Origin: Azolla pinnata
Taxonomy: Eukaryota > Streptophyta > Polypodiopsida > Salviniales > Salviniaceae
Direction of reading: 5' to 3'
Length of the DNA stretch: 44,506 bases
NCBI GenBank assembly: GCA_037176905.1
Contig: JBBBWG010031687.1
Location: forward strand, 1-44,506
Both the position numbers and the translations under genes were made by a program. The notes below the pieces were generated by a model that was not told the origin of the DNA, did no database searches, and saw only the letters and a list, made by a program, of their open reading frames with translations. This document shows, piece after piece, positions 18,435 through 28,024 of this stretch; position 1 is the stretch's first letter; every line of letters starts with the position of its first letter.

Positions 18435-20804
18435 ATGAAGCTTTACTGCTCTTCTTCGTGTGAACCAGCATTGGGCCCCCTCTCTTTCGGTTCCACGTGC
18501 CCATCCTCTTTATCCCAACCAAGAAAACAGAGACGCTTTGAACATGCCGCCTTCCTATACCGCAAGATGCAAGAGGGGGAGCAACGTATCGATAGATCCT
18601 CTATTGTTGCCTTACTGAAGGCTTGTGCTTCCTTCAAGGAGGTAGACTTAGGATCTAAACTACATGGAGAGATCAGCGAACTGGGCTTTCTGAGGAATGA
18701 TCTTTATGTGGGGAATGCTTTGGTTGACATGTATTGCAAGTGCAATTCACTTAGACAAGCCAGGCAAGCATTCGACATGCTTCCCGCACGCGATGTAGTC
18801 TCTTGGAATACCCTGATTGCAGGATATGCTAGGCTTGGCCATGGAAACAAAGCTCTGGAGTGTTTCCACCAAATGCAAGACACGAATATTCAGCCCAATG
18901 CGATCACATATGTTTGTTGCTTGAAAGCTTGTGGGATTGTTAGGAACGTAGGTATGGGTAGGGAATTGCATGCTCTGATTTTACGGCAAGCGTTGCTTCG
19001 GGAAAACACCATACTCTGCAATGCATTGGTTGAAATGTATGCTAGATGTGGATGCACTGGGAAAGCACAAGAAATGTTTGAAAAACTACCTGTTCGGGAT
19101 GTTTTCTCATGGAATGCGTTGATCTCAGGGTATTCCAGGCACGGTGAGGGAGAGAAAGCCCTGCTGTGCTTTAAACAAATGCAACTGAATGCAGTCTACC
19201 CTGATGTGGTAACATTTCTTAGCATTCTTAAAGCTTCTGGATCTCTTGAAGGTATCCAGAAAGGTAATGAAGTGCATGCTGAGATTGCAAGGCTAGGTTT
19301 CTTAGAAAGGGACCTGAAAATTGGCAATGCATTAGTAGATATGTATGCTAAACACGGTCTGCTTTCTAATGCACGTGAAGTGTTCGAGAATCTCCCGAGA
19401 AAGGATGTGATTACATGGACAACACTCATCGGAGGGTATGCGAGACATGAGTTTGCTGAAGATGCTTTGGACTGCTATACGCAAATGAAACTGGAGGGCT
19501 TCTCTCCAAATGCAGTAACACTTACTACCAGCCTTCGAGCTTGTACCACTCTGGGAGCCATGCACGTGGGTATTGGGATTCACGCTGAGGCGGCTAGGAA
19601 AGGTTATTTAGAGGGTGGTGCTCTCACTTCAGTTGGTAATGCATTAATCGACATGTATGCAAAGTGTGGTTCTATCGTGAAAGCAGAAGAAGTGTTCAAG
19701 AAGCTGCCAATTCAAGACAGTGTCTCTTGGACTGCTCTAATTATGGGGCATGTAGAGTATCAAAGGTTCGAGGAAGCATTGATATGGTTTGAAAGGATGA
19801 GGGCTGAAAGTGTCTCTCCGAATTCGGTAACCTATATGTGCAGTCTTAAAGCATGTGGCTGCATCAAGGCTGTGGATAAAGGCAAGAAAATACATGTAGA
19901 GGTAGGTGCAAAAGGATTATCCATGCAAGAAGAAGAGCGTGCCATCGGAAATGTTTTAATTGATATGTATGCTCACTGTGGATGCCTTGTAGAAGCAAGA
20001 AAAGTTCTTGGAAAACTCTGTGATCGAGATGTGGTCTCGTGGACAGCTATGATTGCTGGATATGTGAAACATGGATGTGGTGAGGATGCCCTTGACAGTT
20101 TCGAGAAGATGAAAGCTGAAAAGATCTCTCCAAATGCCGTAACGGTCATATCCATACTGAAGGCTTGTTGCATGCTGGGAGCCATACAGAAGGGTCAGGA
20201 AATGCATATAGATATTGCTCGGAAAGGACTCTTGGAAAGAGATCTTGTGGTTGGAAATGCATTAGTTGACATGTACGCAAAATGTGGTTCTGTGAGAAAA
20301 GCACAACAAGTATTCAACTTGCTCCCAGTCCGGGATGTAATCACGTGGAATGCGCTGATCGCAGGATACACTCAGTCAGGAGAGAGTGAGAATGCATTTG
20401 ATATCTTTGAGAAAATGAGAGCATCTGCTGAACAGCCAGACATGGTCACGTTTCTTTGTCTCCTTAATGCGTGTTCCCAGGTTGGAATGGTGCATAAGGG
20501 TCAAGCGTGCTATGAGGTGATGAGTAAAGATTATGGAATGACTCCGACACTCAAGCACTACACATGCATGGTGAATCTTGTATGTCGGGCTGGGCACTTG
20601 GCAAGGGCCAAGGGCATGCTTAGCCAAATGGGCTCGCATCCTGATCATGTCATGTGGCATTGTATATTGGATGCCTCAACAAAGTGGGGCAATATGACAC
20701 TCTGTAAAGAAGCATATGAGCGCGTGATGGAACTTGAGGATAAGGATCCATCCCCCTATGTGTCGATGTGTAGCATGCTTGCTGACCCATCATTGATGCT
20801 ATAG
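18435..20804 (+). CDS. PLS-class pentatricopeptide repeat protein, intronless
   Basis: The first ATG is 18435; the frame is open from 18366 without an ATG. The product is about 789 residues. After a Ser-rich, basic N-terminus (about 45 residues, possibly an organelle transit peptide) comes a partial P motif, then seven L and seven S motifs with six full P motifs between them, in strict P-L-S order (for example DVVSWNTLIAGYARLGHGNK; LKACG; GNALVDMYAKCGS). The last triplet is of P-L2-S2 type, followed by an E1-like segment (MWHCILDASTKWGN ... YVSMCSMLAD), and then the protein stops. E2, E+ and DYW are absent. PLS PPR proteins bind organellar RNA one base per repeat and usually direct C-to-U editing; without DYW this one would need a partner deaminase or act otherwise. 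No frameshift or stop is seen, and codons look conserved, so it may be expressed. The short N-terminus suggests 5' loss next to the LTR-like block. Confidence 0.93.
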   Translation: MKLYCSSSCEPALGPLSFGSTCPSSLSQPRKQRRFEHAAFLYRKMQEGEQRIDRSSIVALLKACASFKEVDLGSKLHGEISELGFLRNDLYVGNALVDMYCKCNSLRQARQAFDMLPARDVVSWNTLIAGYARLGHGNKALECFHQMQDTNIQPNAITYVCCLKACGIVRNVGMGRELHALILRQALLRENTILCNALVEMYARCGCTGKAQEMFEKLPVRDVFSWNALISGYSRHGEGEKALLCFKQMQLNAVYPDVVTFLSILKASGSLEGIQKGNEVHAEIARLGFLERDLKIGNALVDMYAKHGLLSNAREVFENLPRKDVITWTTLIGGYARHEFAEDALDCYTQMKLEGFSPNAVTLTTSLRACTTLGAMHVGIGIHAEAARKGYLEGGALTSVGNALIDMYAKCGSIVKAEEVFKKLPIQDSVSWTALIMGHVEYQRFEEALIWFERMRAESVSPNSVTYMCSLKACGCIKAVDKGKKIHVEVGAKGLSMQEEERAIGNVLIDMYAHCGCLVEARKVLGKLCDRDVVSWTAMIAGYVKHGCGEDALDSFEKMKAEKISPNAVTVISILKACCMLGAIQKGQEMHIDIARKGLLERDLVVGNALVDMYAKCGSVRKAQQVFNLLPVRDVITWNALIAGYTQSGESENAFDIFEKMRASAEQPDMVTFLCLLNACSQVGMVHKGQACYEVMSKDYGMTPTLKHYTCMVNLVCRAGHLARAKGMLSQMGSHPDHVMWHCILDASTKWGNMTLCKEAYERVMELEDKDPSPYVSMCSMLADPSLML

Positions 20805-21934
20805 CTGCAAACAAGCCATGCACATTTCTTTCCTTGTGTGAAACATGTATAGCAAAACATAAAGACGAAGGGGAGGAAACGCAACATGAAATGGAGATGG
20901 AAAACCAAAATGGCCAAGGCTAATCAACTGTCTGCTTTTGCAGAATAGAGTGGCCAGCATATAGCCTGGCAGGTGGGCTGTTTCTTCTGCTCAGGCTATC
21001 TTGGCAGTTGAGGATTGTATCATGTGTAAAATTATATGACATTGAAACTGTTTCTTGGGCTCATATCCTTGACAGAAAGGCGCAAGCTCGGAATGTGTGT
21101 TGGATAGATATCATTGAAGACTATCCCCCAAAATTGTAAAGGAGATTATAGAGTGCCGTCAAATTTGTAAACTGGACATTTTTGTAAAGCCAAAACATCA
21201 AATATTGTCTGGAGAATGTCTTCTTCTTATCTTGCAAATAATTTCTATGTATTTTCTTTCAGTCTCCTCCATCTTGTAATCGAGAATGAAGCAGATGCTT
21301 TTCTTCCTTTCTCTGTATAAGTATGTTGTGCCCAAACAACTTGACTATAGCCAAGTTCTTACAACAAGATAAACTTGTTGATGTATCCTTAATCTAACTC
21401 TTTGACATTGCATTTTACCTTGACTTCCCTTCATACATGCATCTTCCATCCATTATTTCAAGTTTTCATTATTGGACATATGCATCTACTTCTATCTCAA
21501 ATAGGTTGGAGCTATTTGATGGACGAAACTCCAAAGCTAGTTTTACTATCCTATTCTCAATTGATCTAGAGTGAATCTTAGTAAGGGCTTTGACTCATCT
21601 CCATTCTTTTTTCAATGGTTTTCCTAGTCAAGCCCCAATGCATGATGCATTGTAGATCATGGAAGCCTTCATTAAAGGAGGGTGTGAAGGATTATATCAA
21701 TAAGATGAAGTGGTATGTGATCAAGACCGTGAAGAAGACAAAGTTGACATTCGAGGAGCAATAGGTGAAGGACAAAAGCTAGCAAGAGAAAACTTGTGGA
21801 GAAGATGGTTAGAAGGAAGAACTTTGAAGCGTAGAAGTAGGAAAGCAAGAAAGAAAAGAGTAGGCTCACAAAAACGTCTATGTTACAAAGCTCATATCTC
21901 TCTTTCATGAAGCCCAATTTTAGAGTTGAAAAAG
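20805..21934. other. 3' flank of the PPR gene, no gene recognised
   Basis: It probably holds the PPR 3' UTR in its first few hundred bases. The rest is A/T-rich with only short frames (for example 21710-21910, Lys/Arg-rich, no family). I see no terminal repeats here. Confidence 0.4.
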
Positions 21935-22290
21935 AAAAATTTATTATGACTTTTGTAGATCTAAATTGGGATATTTATAAAAGAAAGAGATATGATGGAA
22001 AAAGTAAAGTTGTGGCAAAAATAAGGCAGGTGAAAAATAAGCAGGAACAAACAAGAGCGACCATCTACATTAAGAAGCTCATGGCTTCCTCATATATAAT
22101 TGGATTTAAGAGTTTAAAAAGAAGAATCAAAGGTAAGTAAGATTTATTATACCATTTCTAGATCTAAATTTGGATATTAAGAGCAAGAGATATGAAGCAA
22201 AAAGTAAGCTGGGGCAGAAATATAGCAAGAGGTGGAGAAAAAAGCAAGACCATAAGGTGACCATAAAGGACTAGTTTGTAGAGCATGATG
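21935..22290. repeat. Imperfect direct duplication, period about 200 bp
   Basis: The block starting TTTATTATGACTTTTGTAGA (about 21940) recurs diverged at about 22141 (TTTATTATACCATTTCTAGA), each followed by TCTAAATTTGGATATT-like, AAGAGATATGA-like and AGCAAGA-like sequence. A Lys-rich frame (21880-22140) covers the first copy but has no recognised domain. Confidence 0.5.
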
Positions 22291-22360
22291 AGGCGGCTTG
22301 GAGGAGTTTCTAGTCAAATTTGTAGTCATATAACTAGTTTGCTTTTATAATCTTGTCCTT

Positions 22361-22880
22361 CACTACAGGTAATTTTGTCATTGACACGCATGCAGACACG
22401 AAATTTCATTTGTTTTTCTTCATTTCAAGTCACATCCATGGTCATGTTAAGGACCATAGATTTTTTGCCACGATTTTTACCATGCATTTAGCCACAAGCT
22501 TAGCCGTTCATTTTACTGCGACTGTAGACACACAATTTACTACATGTTTACTACATGTTTACTACGATTGTAGATGCATAGTTTACTGCATGTTTACCGC
22601 AATTGTAGATACATAGTTTACACTACAAGATATTGGCGACTTTGACGCGATAATTACAACGAAATTTCTTAAGAAAATTTTCATTAAAAATTGCGACAAA
22701 AATTTGAGATAAAAGGCATAAAAAATTTACAGCAATTTACGGCAACCTTTACCACGACTTTTATTGTAACTTTTATCGCGACCTTTAACACAAATTTACC
22801 GTGACCTTTACTGCAACCTTTATTGCACCTCTAGCTACACGTGTACATGCAACCGTTACTACAAGTGTAGCCGCGATTCT
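22361..22880. mobile_element. Two CACTA-like termini with subterminal-type repeats
   Basis: CACTACAGGT at 22361 and CACTACAAGA at 22621 are typical CACTA-element 5' ends. Each is followed by 200-250 bp of short degenerate repeats (GCCACGATTTTTACC, TTTACTACATG; then GCGACTTT, GCGACCTTTA, GCAACCTTTA), the pattern of subterminal transposase-binding repeats. No matching right-hand termini were found, so these are probably solo ends or deletion derivatives. Confidence 0.45.
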
Positions 22881-23217
22881 TACTACAAATTTAGATATAA
22901 ATATTTAAATTAAAATATAATCTTTAAAATATGATATTCTCATTTTATTTATTTTTATATATTTCTTTTTGTTCTCAATTTGAGAACATTTATATCTTCA
23001 AAAGCTTCTTTATTTTAGATGAAAAAGAGTTTGAGATCTCTAAAGATAAAATGAGAAACTTAAGCCCTCACTGCCTATTTATATAAGAGGCCTATTTGAG
23101 ACTATTTATGTGAGATATTTTTACTTTGTACTAGTTTATCTCCTCTCGTATATATTCACTTATCTGTATATGCATACATAAAGGGATATTTATCTTTACA
23201 ACCAAGCATACCTACAT
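22881..23217. other. A/T-rich spacer, no gene recognised
   Basis: Only short frames and T-rich runs are present. It includes an imperfect palindrome near 22970-22995 (TTCTCAATTTGAGAA). It ends where the family-B fragment begins. Confidence 0.4.
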
Positions 23218-23252
23218 ATTTAGTAGAAGCCACTACGTTTGACAAGTTCATG
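23218..23252 (+). pseudogene. Left stub of element B2 (RNase H-integrase spacer)
   Basis: These 35 bases match the reverse complement of B1 12145-12180 (AGAAGC.ACTACG...ACAAGTTCA) and continue directly at 34488 on the other side of the CACTA element. The match stops to the left at about 23218, so B2 was already truncated, or was cut there. Confidence 0.75.
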
Positions 23253-23600
23253 CACTACAACACATAGGGCAATTAGCGACGCGCAAATTCTGCAGAAAAT
23301 ATGGCTCTATGCGACACTTTAATCATCCATCGCTAATTCCGTCGCTAATCGACGGCCCAGAAAATTTGCGACGTATCTACACTAGAACCCGTCGCGAAAC
23401 TACGCGTCCAGGTTGTCGTCGCTATTTTGAAGTGCGTCGCTAAGCTACAAAAGGTAGAAGCATTGCTAAATGCGTCACTCAGCCATGTGGCTAAATGCGT
23501 TGCTTAGCCAAGCTCTTTTTGTACACTCATATGTGTTGCTAAGCAACGCATGTTAGTGGATGTTGCCGATTTAAGAATTTGTTGTGTTGCATGGCAACGC
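23253..23600. repeat. Left subterminal repeats of the CACTA element
   Basis: Short inverted and direct motifs built on TTAGCGACGC / GCGTCGCTAA recur about every 15-30 bp. These are expected binding sites for the element's DNA-binding protein. Confidence 0.75.
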
Positions 23601-23639
23601 AATATTACGATTTAACTCAAATTAACATTTCCAGATTTT

Positions 23640-25085
23640 AAAGAAGTATGAATGTGTATACATGTGAATATGGATGCATGTTTACATGTACACTCCATGT
23701 ACACTCCATATATGCATGTATATTTGAATAAATATGCATGTAAATTTGCAGATGCTGTTTTATATGCATGTATGTATGCATATATGTATATAGATACACG
23801 CGAATATGCGTGAATGTAAGAAAATACAAATGAATATGCATATATGTATGCATATGCAAGTAGATATGCATCATGAATGTAACAAAATTGATGAAATAAG
23901 CATCTATGCATGTATATCTACATGTATATGTGTGTATGCATGCATATACAAGAGAATATGCAAGTATGCATGTATATTTGAATAAATATGCATGTAATGT
24001 ATGTATATACAGATGAATACTTATCGTACAACTATATATACACATGAATATGTATCTGTGTATGCAGGTGCAGTTCAATATGCAGTACTGTATGTTTATA
24101 CATATGAATACACATCCTATATGTACATATACACATGAATATGGATGTTTTATGTATGCATATGCAGATGAATATGCATGTATATCTAGATATTTATGCA
24201 TGGATGAATATTCGTGTATGTATGCAAATGCAGGTGAATATGCATGTAATGTGTGTATTTATACATGGGTTTAGGGTTTAGGCTTTAGGCTTTAGGCTTT
24301 AGGCTTAAGGCTTTAGGGTTAATGTATGTATATACCGATTAATACTCATCATGCATGTACAGATCCTCATGAATATGCATATATGTATGCATATATAGGT
24401 AGATACGCATCATGCATGTACTAAAACAAATTAATATGCATGTCTGCATGCATATCTTGATGTATATGCATGTATGTATACATATACAAGAGAATATGCA
24501 AGTATGCATGTACATGCAAGTAAATATGTATCAATTGTATAACTAAAGAGATGAATATGTAATGTCTATCTAGATGCATATGCATGAATGTATGCATGTC
24601 TATCTAGATGCATATGAAGGTAACTATGCATGTATGTATGCAAATACAGGAGAATATTGGTGAAAGATGAATGAATATGCATGTAATGTATGTATATATA
24701 GATGAGTGCTTATCATATATGTATATACAGTCATGAATATGCATGTTTGCTTGCCGATACAGATACTGCAGATACAAGTGAATATGCATGTACTGTAAGT
24801 TTATACATCATACATGTACATATGCACATGAATATGGATGTACATATGCATATACAGATAAATTATATGCATCATGCATGTACATATACATATAGATATG
24901 TATGCATGCATGTATATATTTATTGACATCAACATACAAACATGCATATTCACCTGGATATGCACTTAATGTATGTATATACTGATTAATACTCATCGTA
25001 CATGTACATATCCTCATGAATATGCAAATACAGGCGAATATGCATGTAATGTATGTATATATAGATGAGTGCTTATCATATATAT
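23640..25085. repeat. Degenerate tandem tract rich in ATGCATGTATGTA
   Basis: Some 1.4 kb is built of units such as GAATATGCATGTATGTATGC with interspersed ATACAGATGAATACT-like phrases, giving higher-order periods of several tens of bases. Long Tyr/Ile/His-rich frames on both strands are products of the repeat, not genes. It includes the telomere-like array at 24267-24320. Confidence 0.8.
24267..24320 (+). repeat. Telomere-like heptamer array
   Basis: Seven and a half exact 7-bp units: GGGTTTA twice, GGCTTTA three times, GGCTTAA, GGCTTTA, then GGGTT. TTTAGGG is the standard plant telomere repeat; TTTAGGC is a variant. Confidence 0.85.
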
Positions 25086-25345
25086 CTATATATTGCCAGT
25101 CTGCTACCCGAAGTTGCAGGACAGCCTACCCCCCCCCCGCCTACCTGTCTTCTACCCATCTCCGACCCGCTGCTACCCGATGCTACCCGCCTGCTATTGG
25201 ACCTGTGATACACTCCATTGTCTGCCACACCGTCTACTGCCTGCTGCGGAAGCTGTTGAAGCTATTGCTAAACCGGTTGCCTACTACATCTAACCATCCA
25301 AAGTTGTCTTTTACCTACATGGAGATCATGTATGTCTTCCTTGCA

Positions 25346-25461
25346 TTAACACTAGGTTATCTAACCTTAACACTAGGTTATCTAACCTTAACACTAGGGA
25401 TTGATGACCATATAAACCATTATATGTCCTTATATGACCATATAAACCATTATATGTCTTA
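25346..25461. repeat. Two short tandem repeats (21 bp and 30 bp)
   Basis: TTAACACTAGGTTATCTAACC occurs at 25346 and 25367 with a partial third copy at 25388; it contains the palindrome GGTTA-TC-TAACC. Immediately after, a 30-bp unit starting ATGACCATATAAACC occurs at 25404 and 25434. Confidence 0.85.
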
Positions 25462-25469
25462 CTCTTTGT

Positions 25470-26743
25470 TGAGAGGTCACATATAGCCATCCCAATCAGG
25501 GTATACCAAGTTTTTATTGATGCAGAAGTTTTTGCTTGTATACCAAGAGCTATAGAGTCCTTTAGAGAATGGGAGAGTATAGGTTGTGATAAGAAACTAT
25601 ACCATCTTTCTATAAGCTCCTTTAAAAGTTTGAAAAACGCACGTTCAAAATTGCTTTTAAAAGTCATTAGATTGCGAGACATGATGTTATTCTGCAATTG
25701 TAATGTACAGCAGCATATTGAAATTCTGTGAAGATTTGATCTCCAATTGCCCTCTGATTGATTGAGTGTTGAGGCTGTTGCACAAGCCTTATTTTATTTC
25801 ATAATGATAAACATAGGCATCAAGCTTTGCTCTCATCATGTCAGCTCCCTTCTCATTAGTATAACTTTACTTGGCCTTTTAAAAGCAAAAAACTGATGAT
25901 ATAATCCATGGGCTTTTGTGCTTGAGGAAGCTGTTGTAATGATATGTTGCTAGCTGAAGGCATCCAACTTGAGGAATCAAATAACAATATTTATAATTTA
26001 ATCAATTAGTAGGCTCATTCATCAACATTGAAATGCAAACTGAGTTTGGGTTTCTTCCTTCTTTAGATTTCGTTGCATCAGGCAGTCAATGCTAAAATTT
26101 CAACAAATCTGTCCACCAAATGTTGGACGATCAAAACATAAAAGAAGTCGACAAAGAAACACAAAAATCATTTGGAAAACATTGTGTAGTATCAGAGTTT
26201 TGCCCATATTGATAACACCAAAATCATCAAAATCCATTGGAAATAAATTTGGTTGCCCCTACACCAAAGATTACTATCATAGCAACCTAAATACTTGTAT
26301 CCCATGGAAGATCACCAATCACAGCATACATGTTAGACAACATCATATCATACTTGTCTAAAAGGACGTGGTTTTCCCCTCAGTTCTTCATTGGTTGCAA
26401 CGCGGGAATGACCACCACAACAACTACTGTAGTCCCTGACACACATTGATTGACCACTAAATAACTAATTTTGATCATGCCCGAGGATCAGATTAGTACG
26501 TATTTATTATGCTTTTCTTCTTCTTCTTCTTCTTCTTCTTCTTCTTCTTCTTCTGATCAACAAAAAAGGTTGTTTTTATGGCTCTCAGAGTTTGTGTCCA
26601 TTAGTGAATCAAGACCAATTTAAGTGGAAGGAAATTCCACACCCTCTAGAGCCACACAAAAGATGTGATTGATTGATTGATTGATTGATTCTTATTCGTA
26701 AGTTGCTTATTCTTAATCTAATTCTCTATTTTCTTTTACTCAG
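25470..26743. other. CACTA internal spacer with microsatellites, no gene recognised
   Basis: No protein family is visible. It contains a (TTC)n run at 26515-26554 and six GATT units at 26667-26690. Short frames at 25697-25326 (-) and 26089-26361 (+) have no support. Confidence 0.5.
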
Positions 26744-27774
26744 CATGGAGAAATGGCTTGAAAGTCTACCAACTACCATCCCAGGCTTGCTTCTCACAAC
26801 TCAAGATATCTACAGAGATTTAGGCCTCTCTAGAGAGGAGCGTGATGAGCAAATGGATGGAGATTTTGAAGATGTTATCAGTAGAGGAGCTTCGAAATTA
26901 TGTAATGACTCAAATTTATCTTCACATGCAAAGATTTTCCCAGAAGTCTATTCCACCCCTCACAGGCGCGGATGTTGTCGAGCCTGTTGCAGTAGTCGGC
27001 AATATCCTCCCATCGCTTATTGCCACTGGAGATGTTGCACAGGCTGCAACCTCTGGTGGTGTAGCAGTTGACTCACTAGTTGCTACACCGGTTGATGCGC
27101 CAGAACCGACCGCACACCACACCCTGGCTCAGGAGCATCTAGGTTTAAATTCTTTTCTAATCAATTCTTTAAGGTAATAGGTTTTAAAATATAAATTACA
27201 TTTAAGCATTTGGCCAGAATTAGAGATGATGTTGCTGGTCCGAGTGGCCACTCAGCACCTGTTTGCAACAGGTATTAGATATTGAACCTAGGTGCTTTAC
27301 TTGTATAAGAATTCATGTATTATGTGTTGAATCTTATTTTGACAGGTCTAGGCGATCCCATGCAAGGAGTTTACCTACCTTTGCTCCTGAAGCAGATCAG
27401 CCACCAGCACCTGAATCTTCCTCCCAAACATGCGTAGGGTCTCTCGGCATTGCTTGCGAGATCGATGATAACCTCGACATAGTTCTCTCTGGAGGAGGGA
27501 CATTATTCAAGAGGCGGTTGAAAGACTTCGTGGAGACATACTTACCAAATGTGGAGACTCCTTGGAGGTACGTTGAATTAAAGTTTAACTTAAATTTTCA
27601 GCATGAGTTTTCAATGTCTTATATGGTGTATTTTCAGAGATCAAGATGAGATACATAAGAAGTTTGTCATCGAGGCCTTGCAAAGGGAGTTTGGAACAAG
27701 ATGGCAAGTAAAACCAATAATGAAAGAGATTTCAAGCCTCCTTCGACATAGACAGGATCGTGTCCGATATTAAT
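26744..27774 (+). CDS. Spliced-looking gene carried by the CACTA element, function unknown
   Basis: An ATG at 26744 opens a frame (MEKWLESLPTTIPGLLL, then YRDLGLSREERDEQMDGD) that continues one frame over at about 26880 as VEELRNYVMTQIYLHMQRF and an Ala/Val-rich segment to about 27145. A later exon, 27343-27567, follows a TTTTGACAG acceptor and ends at a GGAG|GTACGT donor. A last exon from about 27638 follows TATTTTCAG and ends at TAA 27774 (HKKFVIEALQREFG, SSLLRHRQDRVRY). Splice signals are good but the first-exon frame change suggests decay or a missed intron. I recognise no domain. By position it could be the element's second protein (TNPA-like DNA-binding partner), which is inference only. 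Confidence 0.45.
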
Positions 27775-27861
27775 CAAGATCCTTGTATAATTTAAATTTT
27801 GTTTACTATCTTAGGATTTAGATTTTATTTGTATTGTTCATCTGATCGTCCCATTGATTGA

Positions 27862-27912
27862 GTCTGAAGGGAATCGAACCCTAAACGTTTTTACGTTCAC
27901 CATGAGACTCTC
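27862..27912 (-). other. Short tRNA-like fold (51 nt)
   Basis: On the minus strand GAGTCT pairs with AGACTC as a 6-bp closing stem. Inside lie an AACGT-AAAA-ACGTT hairpin and a T-arm-like hairpin AGGG-TTCGATT-CCCT with a perfect Pol III B-box, GGTTCGATTCC. The D-arm is missing. It is probably a tRNA-derived relic, and is not a normal tRNA. Confidence 0.45.
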
Positions 27913-28024
27913 CTGCCAACCCCCCATAATGTTCGAATATCAACAGACTTTAGGAATCTAGGATAAAATATAGGTCTATTACCTTTTTTATATATTGCGC
28001 TCACCTACACCGCCAAATATCAGT

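Noticed and set aside
20805..20960. Continuation of the PPR gene into E2/DYW in another frame
   Set aside because: No E2, PG-box, HxE or DYW-like residues were seen in any plus-strand frame in the 400 bases after the stop.
23612..25017. Several long Tyr/His/Ile-rich open frames on both strands
   Set aside because: They are direct products of the ATGCATGTATGTA tandem tract; the same residue strings recur in every frame and no domain is present.
26089..26361. 90-codon plus-strand frame
   Set aside because: Low-complexity basic sequence without splice support or a recognised family.
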